Below, one piece after another: positions 55,405 through 64,000 of a DNA stretch of 64,000 nucleotides. A model generated the notes under the pieces. The model was not told the DNA's origin, made no database searches, and saw only the letters and a list, made by a program, of their open reading frames with translations. The DNA is from Chloroflexota bacterium (GTDB taxonomy: Bacteria > Chloroflexota > Dormibacteria > Dormibacterales > Dormibacteraceae), in contig VBFH01000022.1 in NCBI GenBank assembly GCA_005883575.1, positions 62,001-126,000 of the forward strand. Reading direction: 5' to 3'. The position numbers and the translations under genes were made by a program. Each line of letters starts with the position of its first letter. Within the stretch, counting starts at the first letter, position 1.

Positions 55405-58113
55405 TCAATCTCCTTCGAGCCAGGCGACCACCCGGTCCGCCACCTCCCCGCCCGGGCCGACGTACCGCGACGCCGGCGGCAGCACGTCGAGGAAGGCCTG
55501 GCCGTAATCCCTGCCGAGGATCCGGCTGTCGAGGATGACGACGGCGCCGCGATCAGTGGAGCGGCGGATGAGGCGGCCGAAACCCTGCTTGAGCCGAAGC
55601 GCCGCCTGCGGCAGCGCGAGCTGCGAGAACGGGTCGCGCACCTGCTCGGCCCGGGCCGCGTAGATAGGGTCGGTGGGGACTGGAAACGGCAGGCGCACCA
55701 CGATGACGCAGCTCAGTCGCTCTCCAGGGATGTCGATTCCCTCCCAGAAGGTCGATGTTCCGAGCAGGAGCGGCCGCTCCGCCTCCTCGAACGACTTGAG
55801 AAGCTGGCGGCGCTGGCCATCGATGCCCTGGCCGAGGATCAGCACCTCGTCGAGGTCGACCCGCTGCTTCAGCGCCGTGTGCACGTCGCGGAGCTGGCGG
55901 TGCGAGGTGAACAGCGCCAGCGTCCGTCCGCCGGCGCGCCTGGCCACCGCCGCGACCAGCTCCTCGACCGAGGCGTCGAACATCTCGTGCTCCGGCAGCG
56001 GGAGGTCGGTCGGCAGGCAGACAAGCGCCTGATGGTAGAAGTCGAAGGGCGATGGCAGGATCATCTCCTCGATCTCCGGGCCGAGGCCGACGCGCGAGCT
56101 GAAGTACTCGAACGTCCCGCCCACCGCGAGCGTCGCGGACGTGAACACGGTGGACCGCCGCTCTGCGTAAACGCGGTCCCGCAGCAGCGACCCCACGTTG
56201 ATCGGCGCGGCGCGAAGCAGCAAGTTCTCCGCCCGCGAAACCTGGCTGAACCAGTAGACGCGGTTGGGGTCTGGGCGCAGCAAGGCCTCCTCGATCACGC
56301 CCAAAGCTGTCTCGAGCCTGCCACGGATCATCTCGAGCTCGCGGATGCCTTGATCCGGCTCCTCGCCGCCAAGCCATTCGCGTACACCGGCCACCGCGCT
56401 CCGCAGCGACAGGTCGAGCACGCTCAAGGCGGTGGCTGCGTTTTCGCCCGCGAGCCGGATGTCGGGCCAGCCCGCGTCCTCGCGCAGCCCAGGCGTGATC
56501 CGGAGCGACTCCTCTCTGCGCTCGGCCTCGCCGAGGCGCGCCGCGACCCAACCGTCCGCGAGCCGGAAGAGCTCCCGAACGCGATCCGCCGCCGTGACGG
56601 CCTGCGGTACGGCGGCGACGAACGCATCCTCGGAGGCACCCAGGTGAGGCTGTAGCTGGAGCTCCGAGAGCAGCCCACCGGAGAGCCGTTCCAGCAGCGC
56701 CACCACCCCGGGTCCGTCCACCTCCTGCCGCAGACCACGGGTGGCCGCTTCTTCGAGGTGGTGCGCCTCGTCGATCACGAGGTGGTCGTATTCCGGCAGC
56801 AGGCCGCCTCCAACCTCGGCGTCGGCGAGGAGCAGGGCGTGGTTTACGACGACGAGGTCGGCGGTCTCGGCTTCGGCCCGGGCGCGGTGGACGTAGCAGT
56901 CCTCTTTCGTGCAGTGAATCCCGACGCAGTCGAGCGGATCGCTTGCGATGCGCGTCCACCACACCTCCTCGCGGCCATAGAGGCGCAGCTCGGAGCGATC
57001 CCCGCTCTCGGTCGTGTGCAGCCAGGTGAGGATCTTCAGCTTGAACATGAGCTCGTCGGCGTCCTTGCAGGGATCGACCAGGTAGCGGCGCCAGCGTCGC
57101 AGGGAGACATAGTTGGAGCGTCCCTTGAGCAGGCAAGCCTTGAAGTCCCAGGGCAGCCACTCGCGCAGGCCCGGCAGATCTTTGACCATCAGCTGCTCCT
57201 GGAGCGTGTGCGTGTTGGTCGAGACCACCACCCTCTCTCGATGGCCGACGGCCCGGGCGATCGAGGGCACCAGGTAGGCCAGGCTCTTGCCCGTGCCGGT
57301 GCCCGCCTCGACGACCAGCGACCCACCGCGTGCCTGGATCTGGGCTACGGCGAGGAGCATCTGCAGCTGCGGCTCGCGGTGCTCGTAACCCGGCAGCAGG
57401 TCGGCAAGCGGCCCCTCCGGCCCGAGCAGCCCGGCGAGGGCGGCCGGATCGTCGGGGGGCTTCTCCGCCGATCGACCTCGTCCGGCGGAGTCCAGCCGGA
57501 CCGCGGTCGCCGGCTCCGGGTTGGGGTTCGGCGCGGTCAGCGCATCGGCGAAGAAGCGGGCGACGGGCCACTGGTAGGGGGCCACGAGGGCGAGCATGGA
57601 TTCCTTCAGGCCTTCGTCGAGCGCGGCCGCCTCCTCCCGCAGTCGGAGGAGGAGCTGGCGCGTCGCGTCGGCGTCGTCCAGGGCCCGGTGAGGCCTGGGT
57701 TGGGTGAAGCCCATCTCGGTCGAGAGCAGGGGCAGGCTGTGGCTCACCGCCGCGGGCAGGAGGATCCGCGCGATGTCGAGCGTGTCCAGGATCTGCAGGG
57801 AGGGATCCCACAGACCGGCGGCCTCCAGGAACTCGACGTCAAGGCGGGCTCCGTGGCCGACCGGTTGGCGGCCGCGCAGGAAATCGGCCAGGTCGCGAAG
57901 GGCTGCGCCAGGGCTGGAGGCTCCCCGCAGCTCGTCTTGTTTGATCCCGGTCAGACGCAGCACGGCGTCCGGCACGGCCCGGCCGGGATCGACCAGCTGC
58001 TCGAGCGTTGAGGTCACCTGGTCGGGCGTGAAGGCGACGGCGCCGATTTCGATGACTCGGTCTCGGGCCGGGTCGAGACCCGTGGTCTCGAGGTCCAGGG
58101 CTGCGTACTCCAC
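55405..58113 (-). CDS. dinG: DinG-family helicase with N-terminal DnaQ-like 3'-5' exonuclease domain
   Basis: VEYAALDLETTGLDPARDRVIEIGAVAF (exo I); GGSLVVEAGTGTGKSLAYLVPSIARA (Walker A); VIDEAHHLEEAA (DEAH); start GTG 58113, the longer ORF-track start overlaps the opposite-strand gene. Confidence 0.93.
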   Translation of the reverse strand: MEYAALDLETTGLDPARDRVIEIGAVAFTPDQVTSTLEQLVDPGRAVPDAVLRLTGIKQDELRGASSPGAALRDLADFLRGRQPVGHGARLDVEFLEAAGLWDPSLQILDTLDIARILLPAAVSHSLPLLSTEMGFTQPRPHRALDDADATRQLLLRLREEAAALDEGLKESMLALVAPYQWPVARFFADALTAPNPNPEPATAVRLDSAGRGRSAEKPPDDPAALAGLLGPEGPLADLLPGYEHREPQLQMLLAVAQIQARGGSLVVEAGTGTGKSLAYLVPSIARAVGHRERVVVSTNTHTLQEQLMVKDLPGLREWLPWDFKACLLKGRSNYVSLRRWRRYLVDPCKDADELMFKLKILTWLHTTESGDRSELRLYGREEVWWTRIASDPLDCVGIHCTKEDCYVHRARAEAETADLVVVNHALLLADAEVGGGLLPEYDHLVIDEAHHLEEAATRGLRQEVDGPGVVALLERLSGGLLSELQLQPHLGASEDAFVAAVPQAVTAADRVRELFRLADGWVAARLGEAERREESLRITPGLREDAGWPDIRLAGENAATALSVLDLSLRSAVAGVREWLGGEEPDQGIRELEMIRGRLETALGVIEEALLRPDPNRVYWFSQVSRAENLLLRAAPINVGSLLRDRVYAERRSTVFTSATLAVGGTFEYFSSRVGLGPEIEEMILPSPFDFYHQALVCLPTDLPLPEHEMFDASVEELVAAVARRAGGRTLALFTSHRQLRDVHTALKQRVDLDEVLILGQGIDGQRRQLLKSFEEAERPLLLGTSTFWEGIDIPGERLSCVIVVRLPFPVPTDPIYAARAEQVRDPFSQLALPQAALRLKQGFGRLIRRSTDRGAVVILDSRILGRDYGQAFLDVLPPASRYVGPGGEVADRVVAWLEGD

Positions 58114-58116
58114 GTG

Positions 58117-58147
58117 CGTAGGGGGAACCCTCCAGGTTCCCCCTACG
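58117..58147. repeat. Perfect 13-bp hairpin in the dinG leader
   Basis: CGTAGGGGGAACC-CTCCA-GGTTCCCCCTACG; on the minus strand the loop side reads TGGAGG (SD-like). Confidence 0.75.
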
Positions 58148-58368
58148 TCGCGGCGCTCAACGGCCGGTCGCGGTAGATCACCATCCAAGGCTAGACCGGC
58201 CGGATTCGCGCCGCTAACCCCTTCCGGAGAGGTTGGGATTTTCGGAATGTCTCCGCTCACGACGATTGGGCGACCTGAAGACCTGGTCGCGGCCAGGGGC
58301 AGCCTGGCCGCCAAGGCGATGACGGGGGTTTCCCAAATACGGTCGGAATGTGAGTACCGAAATGTAAT

Positions 58369-59691
58369 ATGTGCGCCCGAATGGTAACCGGGGCGATCGA
58401 GGCTCCCAAGCGACTGGAAGACCTTCACGTCAGGCGTGACCTGGTCGCCAGCCTTCTGCTCCGCACCCTGGCCTTCGCCGACCAGCTGACCGGTGCTGCC
58501 CTCGAGCAGCGCCTGGGCCTTCCCTTCGAAACCTTCTCCCCGTTGATCGATGAGTTCGAGAAGAACCAGCTCATGGACACCCGTGGCGTTTCCAACGACC
58601 CAGGCATGGAGGGTCGCCCCTACCCCGTCAAGATGAACTACGCCATCTCCGGCGCCGGCCGCCAGCGCGCGGCCGAGATGTCGGCGGTACAGACGCGCTA
58701 CCTCGGACCGTGCCCTGTCAACTTCGAGGACTACCTGGCGCTCATCCGCTCGCAGGTCACGGGCAAATCGCCGGTGACCGACGCGCAGCTCAAGAAAGCA
58801 CTCGGTGAGCTGGAGCTGGAGCAGCATGTCATCGACCAGATCGGCGGCGCCATGGTGTCACGGGCCTCGCTGTTTATCTTCGGCGCCCCCGGCAACGGCA
58901 AGAGCACGATCACCGAGCGCATGGCGCTGTTGATGGGCGCCCCGATCGAGATCCCGCACGCGGTCGCGATCGGCGACGAGATCGTCCGCGTGATCGACCC
59001 CGTCTACCACAAGATCGCCGAGGGCGAGCAGCCGATCGACCGCCGCCTCGTCAGGGTTGAGCGTCCGGTCGTGACTGCGGGGGGCGAGCTCAAGCTGCAG
59101 CAGCTCGACCTCACCTACGACCTTCAGAACCGCTACTACGAGGCGCCGCTTCAGTGGAAGGCGAACGCCGGCGTGTTCGTGATCGACGACTTCGGCCGCC
59201 AGGAGGTGCCTCCGATGCGTCTCCTCAACCGCTTCATCGTGCCGATGGAGAAGAAGATCGACTACCTCGACCTGTCGGCGTCCGGCCGCAAGATCGAGCT
59301 CCCTTTCGTATGCCAGGTCGTCTTCTCGACCAACCTCTCGCCGACCGAGCTGGTCGACGAGGCATTCCTCCGGCGCATGGCTTACAAGATCGGCATCGGC
59401 AACCCGTCGCCCGAGGCCTTCGGGCGCATCCTCCGCTACGAGTGCGACCGCCAGGGCGTGCCCTGGGACGAGAAGGCGATCGGTTACCTGCTCAACAACC
59501 TCTACGGGAAAAAGCCCCTGCGCGGTTCGCATCCGCGGGCGCTGATCGCACGCCTGGTCGACCTTGCGAACTACAGACAGCAGCCGCCACGGCTGACGCC
59601 GCAATCGTTGAAGGAGGCGTTCGACGCCTGTTTCAACCCCGCGCTCGGAAGCCTGGTCGAGGACGACTGGGCGCGCCCGGCGATCGGCTAG
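58369..59691 (+). CDS. AAA+ family ATPase
   Basis: ASLFIFGAPGNGKSTITERMALLMGAPIEIPHAV (Walker A), AGVFVIDDFGRQEVPP (Walker B-like), sensor FSTNLSPTELVDEAFLRRM. Confidence 0.85.
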   Translation: MCARMVTGAIEAPKRLEDLHVRRDLVASLLLRTLAFADQLTGAALEQRLGLPFETFSPLIDEFEKNQLMDTRGVSNDPGMEGRPYPVKMNYAISGAGRQRAAEMSAVQTRYLGPCPVNFEDYLALIRSQVTGKSPVTDAQLKKALGELELEQHVIDQIGGAMVSRASLFIFGAPGNGKSTITERMALLMGAPIEIPHAVAIGDEIVRVIDPVYHKIAEGEQPIDRRLVRVERPVVTAGGELKLQQLDLTYDLQNRYYEAPLQWKANAGVFVIDDFGRQEVPPMRLLNRFIVPMEKKIDYLDLSASGRKIELPFVCQVVFSTNLSPTELVDEAFLRRMAYKIGIGNPSPEAFGRILRYECDRQGVPWDEKAIGYLLNNLYGKKPLRGSHPRALIARLVDLANYRQQPPRLTPQSLKEAFDACFNPALGSLVEDDWARPAIG

Positions 59692-59695
59692 TCCC

Positions 59696-60376
59696 CTACA
59701 CCGGTCGAGTCACACCCGCCAGGCGCCGGCGCCATCCATCCAGATCGCTGTACCTCCCTCGCTTCTCTGCCGGCAGGATCTCGGCGATCGCCAGCATGAT
59801 CGCGTCCGAAGCCTCCTCGTGTGAGACACGTTCGCCGCTATCACGGCGCTGCAGCACCACAAACGGCTTCCCAAACCGGGCGCGTACAGGAACCCGACGA
59901 GGCCACAGCTTGCCTTTGGGCAGGCACTCGCGCGTGCCCGTGAGCGCCGCGGGCAGGACCGGACAGCCCGCCTTCTGAGCGATAAACCCGGCCCCGGGCT
60001 CGGGTGAGCTGAGGACGCCCGCCTCCACGCGCGTCCCTTCCGGGTACATGACAAGCGCGTGGCCGGCTTTCAAAAGGTCGAATGACCTGCGCAAGGCCTC
60101 CCGGTCGGCCGTGTGCCGGACGACCGGAAAGGCGTGATAGGCCGTGAAGAGCCAGCGCATCCAGCCCTTTCGAAAGTACTCGGACTTCGCCATGCTCCAG
60201 ACGTCGAGGCGCGGCAGAAACGCGGGCACCATCGGTGGATCGAGCGTGCCGAAGTGATTGGGACAGACCACCAGGGCTCCGTGGCGAGGCACGTTCTCGA
60301 GGCCCTCGACCCTGAACAAGCCGTAAAGGTAGGAGCGAGTCATGAAGCGCATGAAGCCGCGCAGAAAGCGGTACAT
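59696..60376 (-). CDS. plsC: 1-acyl-sn-glycerol-3-phosphate acyltransferase (PlsC-like)
   Basis: VVCPNHFGTLDPPMV (NHxxxxD-type motif) and MYPEGTR. Confidence 0.92.
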   Translation of the reverse strand: MYRFLRGFMRFMTRSYLYGLFRVEGLENVPRHGALVVCPNHFGTLDPPMVPAFLPRLDVWSMAKSEYFRKGWMRWLFTAYHAFPVVRHTADREALRRSFDLLKAGHALVMYPEGTRVEAGVLSSPEPGAGFIAQKAGCPVLPAALTGTRECLPKGKLWPRRVPVRARFGKPFVVLQRRDSGERVSHEEASDAIMLAIAEILPAEKRGRYSDLDGWRRRLAGVTRPV

Positions 60377-61020
60377 CAGGCGCGCGCGCGCACCTTCTGG
60401 ACGATCCGATCAACCACCTCGTCGAGGTCAATGTGGTCGGTGTCGATGATGGTCGCGTCAGGCGCCGGCTTCAGCGGAGCGATCGGGCGCTCCGAGTCGA
60501 CGCGGTCGCGCATCTCGACCTCCTTGCGCATCGCCTCCTCGTCTACGCGCTCACCGCGCTTCTCGTACTGCGCAGCGCGCCGCCGCACCTTCTCATCGAG
60601 GCTTGCGACCAGGAAGAACTTGTGGTCCGCGTCGGGAAACACCACAGTGCCGATGTCACGTCCGGCCATGACCACACCCGAATGGGCCATCTCGCGCTGC
60701 TGATCCACCAGCGCCTTGCGCACGCCGGGAATCGCGGAGATCACCGGGAGGGCGTCGGCGTAGTCGGTGTCGTAGATCCCCTCGGTCAGCTCCACACCAT
60801 CCGCCCACACACGTTCGCCGTCGATGCGCATCTTGGTCCCCTCCGCAAGCCTTGTCACCGCGTCGCCGTCCCGAGGGTCGACACCACGCTGCCCCGCCAG
60901 TCGCGTCACCGCCCGATACATGAGTCCGCTGTCGATGAATGGAAGTCCGAGCTTCTCGGCCACGCGCCGCCCTACCGCGGACTTGCCGGAAGCAACACCA
61001 CCGTCGATGGTGACGATCAA
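60376..61020 (-). CDS. cmk: Cytidylate kinase
   Basis: IVTIDGGVASGKSAVGRRVAEKLGLPFIDSGLMYRAVT...GRDIGTVVFPDA. Confidence 0.96.
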   Translation of the reverse strand: MIVTIDGGVASGKSAVGRRVAEKLGLPFIDSGLMYRAVTRLAGQRGVDPRDGDAVTRLAEGTKMRIDGERVWADGVELTEGIYDTDYADALPVISAIPGVRKALVDQQREMAHSGVVMAGRDIGTVVFPDADHKFFLVASLDEKVRRRAAQYEKRGERVDEEAMRKEVEMRDRVDSERPIAPLKPAPDATIIDTDHIDLDEVVDRIVQKVRARA

Positions 61021-61748
61021 CGTTCGTCGAGACCTGTCGCCCGGCGCAGCGCTGCCACCTCAGCGGGTGCGAGGCGCCGCCAGCCGGAAATCTTCAGACG
61101 GCCCAACCTGAGCGGCCCGAAGGCCGTGCGCTTCAGCGCCACGGTCTTGTGCCCGACCGCCTCCAGCATTCGCCGCACCTGCCGGTGCCTTCCCTCGCGG
61201 ATCACAACTCGGAGGTCGGCGCGGCCCGCATCCCGAGATCCCGTCGTGACTCGCACAACGTCCACCTCCGCTGGCGCGGTCATCCCGTCTTCCAGCTTCA
61301 CGCCGTGACGCAGGGCCTCAAGGTCTCGGATGCTGGGAACGCCCGCGACTGTCACCACATACTCCTTGGCGACCTTGTAGCGAGGATGCGTGAGCCGGTA
61401 CGCAAGGTCGCCGTCATCGGTGAGGACGAGCAGGCCGGTGCTGTCGGCATCGAGCCGCCCCACCGGAAAGAGGCGGTGTCCGTGCTTGCCCTCCTCCCCG
61501 ACGATGTCGAGAACCGTGCTTCGCGCCGCCTCGTCTTTGGCGGTTGTGATCACGCCGAGCGGCTTGTTGAGCATCAGGTAGCGATGAGCGGAGGGCGGCT
61601 TGACCACGCGACCGTCAACCGTGACGGCGTCGCGGTCGGGGTCGATCAGCAGACCGGTTGCGGGAGGTGGCACGCCGTTGACGCGAACCGAGCCGGATGC
61701 GATGAGCGCGTCGGCGGCGCGGCGGCTGGCCACGCCGGAGCGCGCCAA
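61017..61748 (-). CDS. rluB: 23S rRNA pseudouridine synthase RluB/RsuA family
   Basis: S4 domain GVASRRAADALIASGSVRVNG; LMLNKPLGVITT; VGRLDADSTGLLVLTDDG. Confidence 0.94.
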   Translation of the reverse strand: MARSGVASRRAADALIASGSVRVNGVPPPATGLLIDPDRDAVTVDGRVVKPPSAHRYLMLNKPLGVITTAKDEAARSTVLDIVGEEGKHGHRLFPVGRLDADSTGLLVLTDDGDLAYRLTHPRYKVAKEYVVTVAGVPSIRDLEALRHGVKLEDGMTAPAEVDVVRVTTGSRDAGRADLRVVIREGRHRQVRRMLEAVGHKTVALKRTAFGPLRLGRLKISGWRRLAPAEVAALRRATGLDER

Positions 61749-61756
61749 GAATCGAT

Positions 61757-62296
61757 TTAACCTTTCGCCCGTTCTACGAGCTCCGCGCCGTCGCTGGGCG
61801 TCGGGAGGTGATCCAGCGACTCGAGGCCCATCACCTGGAGAAACCGCATCGTCGTCCCGTACAGCTTCGGCTGCCCTGGCCCGGAGCCGCGTCCAACCTC
61901 GACGATGAGGTCTCGGAGCTCGAGGTTGCTGAGGACGCTCTCGCAGTTGACACCGCGCACCTCCTCCACCCGCGCGCGCGACACAGGCTGCTGATAGGCG
62001 ACGATCGCCAGCGTTTCATAGGCCGCCTGGGAAAGCCTGCCAGACACCTCCGGTCGCAACGCGCGACGCACAGCGGCCGCGTACTCGGGTCGCGTCGCGA
62101 GGTGGACCTCGTCGCGATGGCGCATCAGCATCACGCCCCTGCCATCGAGCGTCTCGCGCAGCTTCTCCAGGGCCCCTTCGATCCCGTTTCGGTCGACGTC
62201 GGTCGCCTGCTGCAGCTCGCGGACCTTCAGCGGGTGGTTCGAGCTGAACAGGATCGCCTCCAGCACAGCGGAAACGTCAGTGGACCGCATTTTCAT
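61757..62296 (-). CDS. scpB: Segregation and condensation protein B
   Basis: LEAILFSSNHPLKVRELQQATD...LSQAAYETLAIVAYQQPVSRARVEEVRGVNCESVL. Confidence 0.95.
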   Translation of the reverse strand: MKMRSTDVSAVLEAILFSSNHPLKVRELQQATDVDRNGIEGALEKLRETLDGRGVMLMRHRDEVHLATRPEYAAAVRRALRPEVSGRLSQAAYETLAIVAYQQPVSRARVEEVRGVNCESVLSNLELRDLIVEVGRGSGPGQPKLYGTTMRFLQVMGLESLDHLPTPSDGAELVERAKG

Positions 62297-62991
62297 GGGG
62301 CGGGCTCGCGCGCCTCCACGTGGATCGGACCGAATCGCTCCTTCTGCCGGACGCGGACCGCAGAGCGCCGGATGAGCTCGAGCAGCGCCACGAACGTGAC
62401 CACCGCCTCGAGGCGGTCTTCTGACTCGAGGATCAGCTCGACGAGCTCGATCGGTCCGCGCCGCAGGCGCTCGGTGATCAGGTCCAGCTTTTCCTGCAGC
62501 GTCCAGGTCCGCCCAGTGACGACCAACGGCCGCGGTGGGATGCGGGCGAGGACGCGATTGAATGCCTCGACGAGGAAGTCGACGTCGAGCGGTTCTTCCT
62601 GGCCGCCGGCCTGGACGGGCCTGGCCGGTGGAGGAAACGCGAAGGATTCCTGCTGGGCGCGCTCCAGCAGCTCACCGGCGATCTCTTTGTAGGCGCGGTA
62701 TTCGTCGAGTCGCTGCCGTACTTCGTCTTCCCAGCCGAGCAGCTCCGTCTCCTCGTCGGTCGGGGTCTCGCCGGGCAGAAGGCGGATCGACTTCAAGAGC
62801 AACATCCGCGCCGCCATCCACAAGAACTCGGCCATCTCCTGCGGGTCGGCGATCTCCCTCGAAGCGATCTCGGCGAGGTACGCGTCGGTCACCTTCGCGA
62901 GGGAGACTTTGAAGATGTCGACCTCCTCGCGCTCGACTAACGCGAGGAGAAGCTCCAGAGGGCCTTCGAAAACCTGGGTTCTTACGTTCAT
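62293..62991 (-). CDS. scpA: Segregation and condensation protein A
   Basis: MNVRTQVFEGPLELLLALVEREEVDIFKVSLAKVTDAYL...AEFLWMAARMLLLKSIRLLP. Confidence 0.95.
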   Translation of the reverse strand: MNVRTQVFEGPLELLLALVEREEVDIFKVSLAKVTDAYLAEIASREIADPQEMAEFLWMAARMLLLKSIRLLPGETPTDEETELLGWEDEVRQRLDEYRAYKEIAGELLERAQQESFAFPPPARPVQAGGQEEPLDVDFLVEAFNRVLARIPPRPLVVTGRTWTLQEKLDLITERLRRGPIELVELILESEDRLEAVVTFVALLELIRRSAVRVRQKERFGPIHVEAREPAP

Positions 62992-63057
62992 CTGGGCGCC
63001 CTGCGCGCGCGCCGGCGCGTCGAGTGGCCTTGGCGCCGATTCCATCGACCCGCAACC

Positions 63058-64000
63058 TTACCTGAGATTCACTTGATCGACCCGGTGAGCTTCTTCGAGC
63101 AGCTCGCGTGCGCGCGCCATAGCTTTCGAGGTGACCCCGCCGCTCATCATCCGCGCCAGCTCCGCGGCCTTCTCGTTTTCGGTCGCAAGCTCGCGGACGG
63201 TAACCACGTTGCGCCCGTCGGTGCCGGGCGTCTTTTCGACGACCAGATGGTGATCGGCAAATGACGCAATCTGCGCCAGGTGCGTCACGACCAGAACCTG
63301 GTGACGCACGCCGAGAGCTTTGAGCCGGAGCCCGACCTGGATCGCGGCCTCGCCGCCGATCCCCGCGTCCACCTCGTCGAACACCAGCGTCGGCAGCTGA
63401 TCCGCTCCCGCGCCGGCGGTCTTGATCGCGAGCATCACGCGCGCGAGCTCACCGCCTGACGCAACCCTCGCCAGCGGCGCCAGAGGTTCGCCCGGATTGG
63501 CGGAGAAGACCATCTCGGCTTCTTCAGCGCCCGCCGGTCCGATGTCGGCAAGGGGTCTGAAAGCGACCTCGAACCGCGAATCTTCCAGGCGGAGTGCGTG
63601 CAGCTCAATCGCGACGGCTCTCTTCATCCTGCCGGCGGCCACCACACGCGCATTCGACAGTCGAGCCGCGGCGGCCTCGAGCTCGCTTCGGCGCACTGTC
63701 TTCTCCGCCTCGGCGCCGGCCACAGCCTGTTCGACATCTTCGGTCGCGCCTAGCTGCGCCTCGAGACGATGCCTCTCCTGGATCGCCGACTCAATCGAGC
63801 CGCCGTGTTTGCGCTTGACGGTCTCGAGCTCGGCGAGCCGCGATTCAATGGCGTCGAGGCGTCGAGGGTCGGAATCCAGCACTTCAACGTAGCGCCGGAC
63901 TTCGGCGGCGACGTCAGCGGCCTCGTCGGCAAGCGCCTGCAGGCGCCCTGCGTGGTCGGCCAGACGTGCATCCAGGCCCGCAGCGGTCTCCAACGCGACG
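63058..64000 (-). CDS. recN: DNA repair protein RecN (C-terminal part; continues beyond the window)
   Basis: MVFSANPGEPLAPLARVASGGELARVMLAIKTAGAGADQLPTLVFDEVDAGIGGEAAIQVG. Confidence 0.95.
   Translation of the reverse strand, partial: VALETAAGLDARLADHAGRLQALADEAADVAAEVRRYVEVLDSDPRRLDAIESRLAELETVKRKHGGSIESAIQERHRLEAQLGATEDVEQAVAGAEAEKTVRRSELEAAAARLSNARVVAAGRMKRAVAIELHALRLEDSRFEVAFRPLADIGPAGAEEAEMVFSANPGEPLAPLARVASGGELARVMLAIKTAGAGADQLPTLVFDEVDAGIGGEAAIQVGLRLKALGVRHQVLVVTHLAQIASFADHHLVVEKTPGTDGRNVVTVRELATENEKAAELARMMSGGVTSKAMARARELLEEAHRVDQVNLR

Noticed and set aside
55030-56655. 541-aa plus-strand ORF opposite rsmI/dinG
   Set aside because: Antisense artefact in GC-rich DNA.
58114-58827. N-terminal extension of the dinG ORF to 58827
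   Set aside because: Overlaps the AAA+ gene on the opposite strand and a hairpin; DnaQ-like exonuclease homology begins at GTG 58113.
61740-61765. TTA/ACG start for rluB before TTG 61748
   Set aside because: Upstream frame encodes ERLNRFLA typical of S4 domains, but TTG 61748 remains possible and there is no clear SD to decide.
1-64000. CRISPR arrays, tRNA/rRNA genes, prophage, transposons, BGC or defence islands
   Set aside because: None recognised by eye; intergenic spaces are short and gene content is housekeeping. tRNAscan-SE and Infernal would be needed to exclude small RNAs fully.

Overview
This is a high-GC bacterial chromosomal window made up almost entirely of core housekeeping genes. 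Nearly all are on the minus strand, in tightly packed operons: partial miaA, mutL, mutS, miaB, spoVS, ymdB, rny, recX, recA, a pgsA-cinA fusion, ftsK, rnj, udg, dapA, asd, dapB, pnp, rpsO, ggt, a lipid kinase, an AGPS-like FAD oxidase, glpB, ribF, truB, nrnA, rbfA, infB, ylxR, nusA, rimP, secF, secD, a DUF2905 gene, ruvB, ruvA, ruvC, yebC, tyrS, cvpA, pheT, pheS, an rRNA methyltransferase, rplT, rpmI, infC, thrS, MFS, rsmA, tatD, metG, rsmI, dinG, plsC, cmk, rluB, scpB, scpA, partial recN. Three genes are on the plus strand: a small zinc-ribbon ORF, dedA, and an AAA+ ATPase. I saw no rRNA, tRNA, CRISPR, prophage or transposase. The lineage looks like a Dormibacterota/Chloroflexota/Actinobacteria-type organism (low-confidence inference). 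The most unusual signal is a recurrent pattern in which conserved genes (tatD, nrnA, the lipid kinase, miaB, ribF, udg, infC) have no ATG/GTG/TTG upstream of their essential N-terminal motif. They appear instead to start at ATC, ATA or CTG, usually in or next to the upstream stop codon (CTGA, ATAG, TAA|ATC) and often with a good Shine-Dalgarno sequence. Other notable signals are a two-copy structured palindromic element directly upstream of pheT and a DUF2905 gene, an SOS box inside the recA promoter spacer, an attenuator-like infC leader, a long pnp leader stem, a PgsA-CinA fusion and a candidate ether-lipid gene trio.
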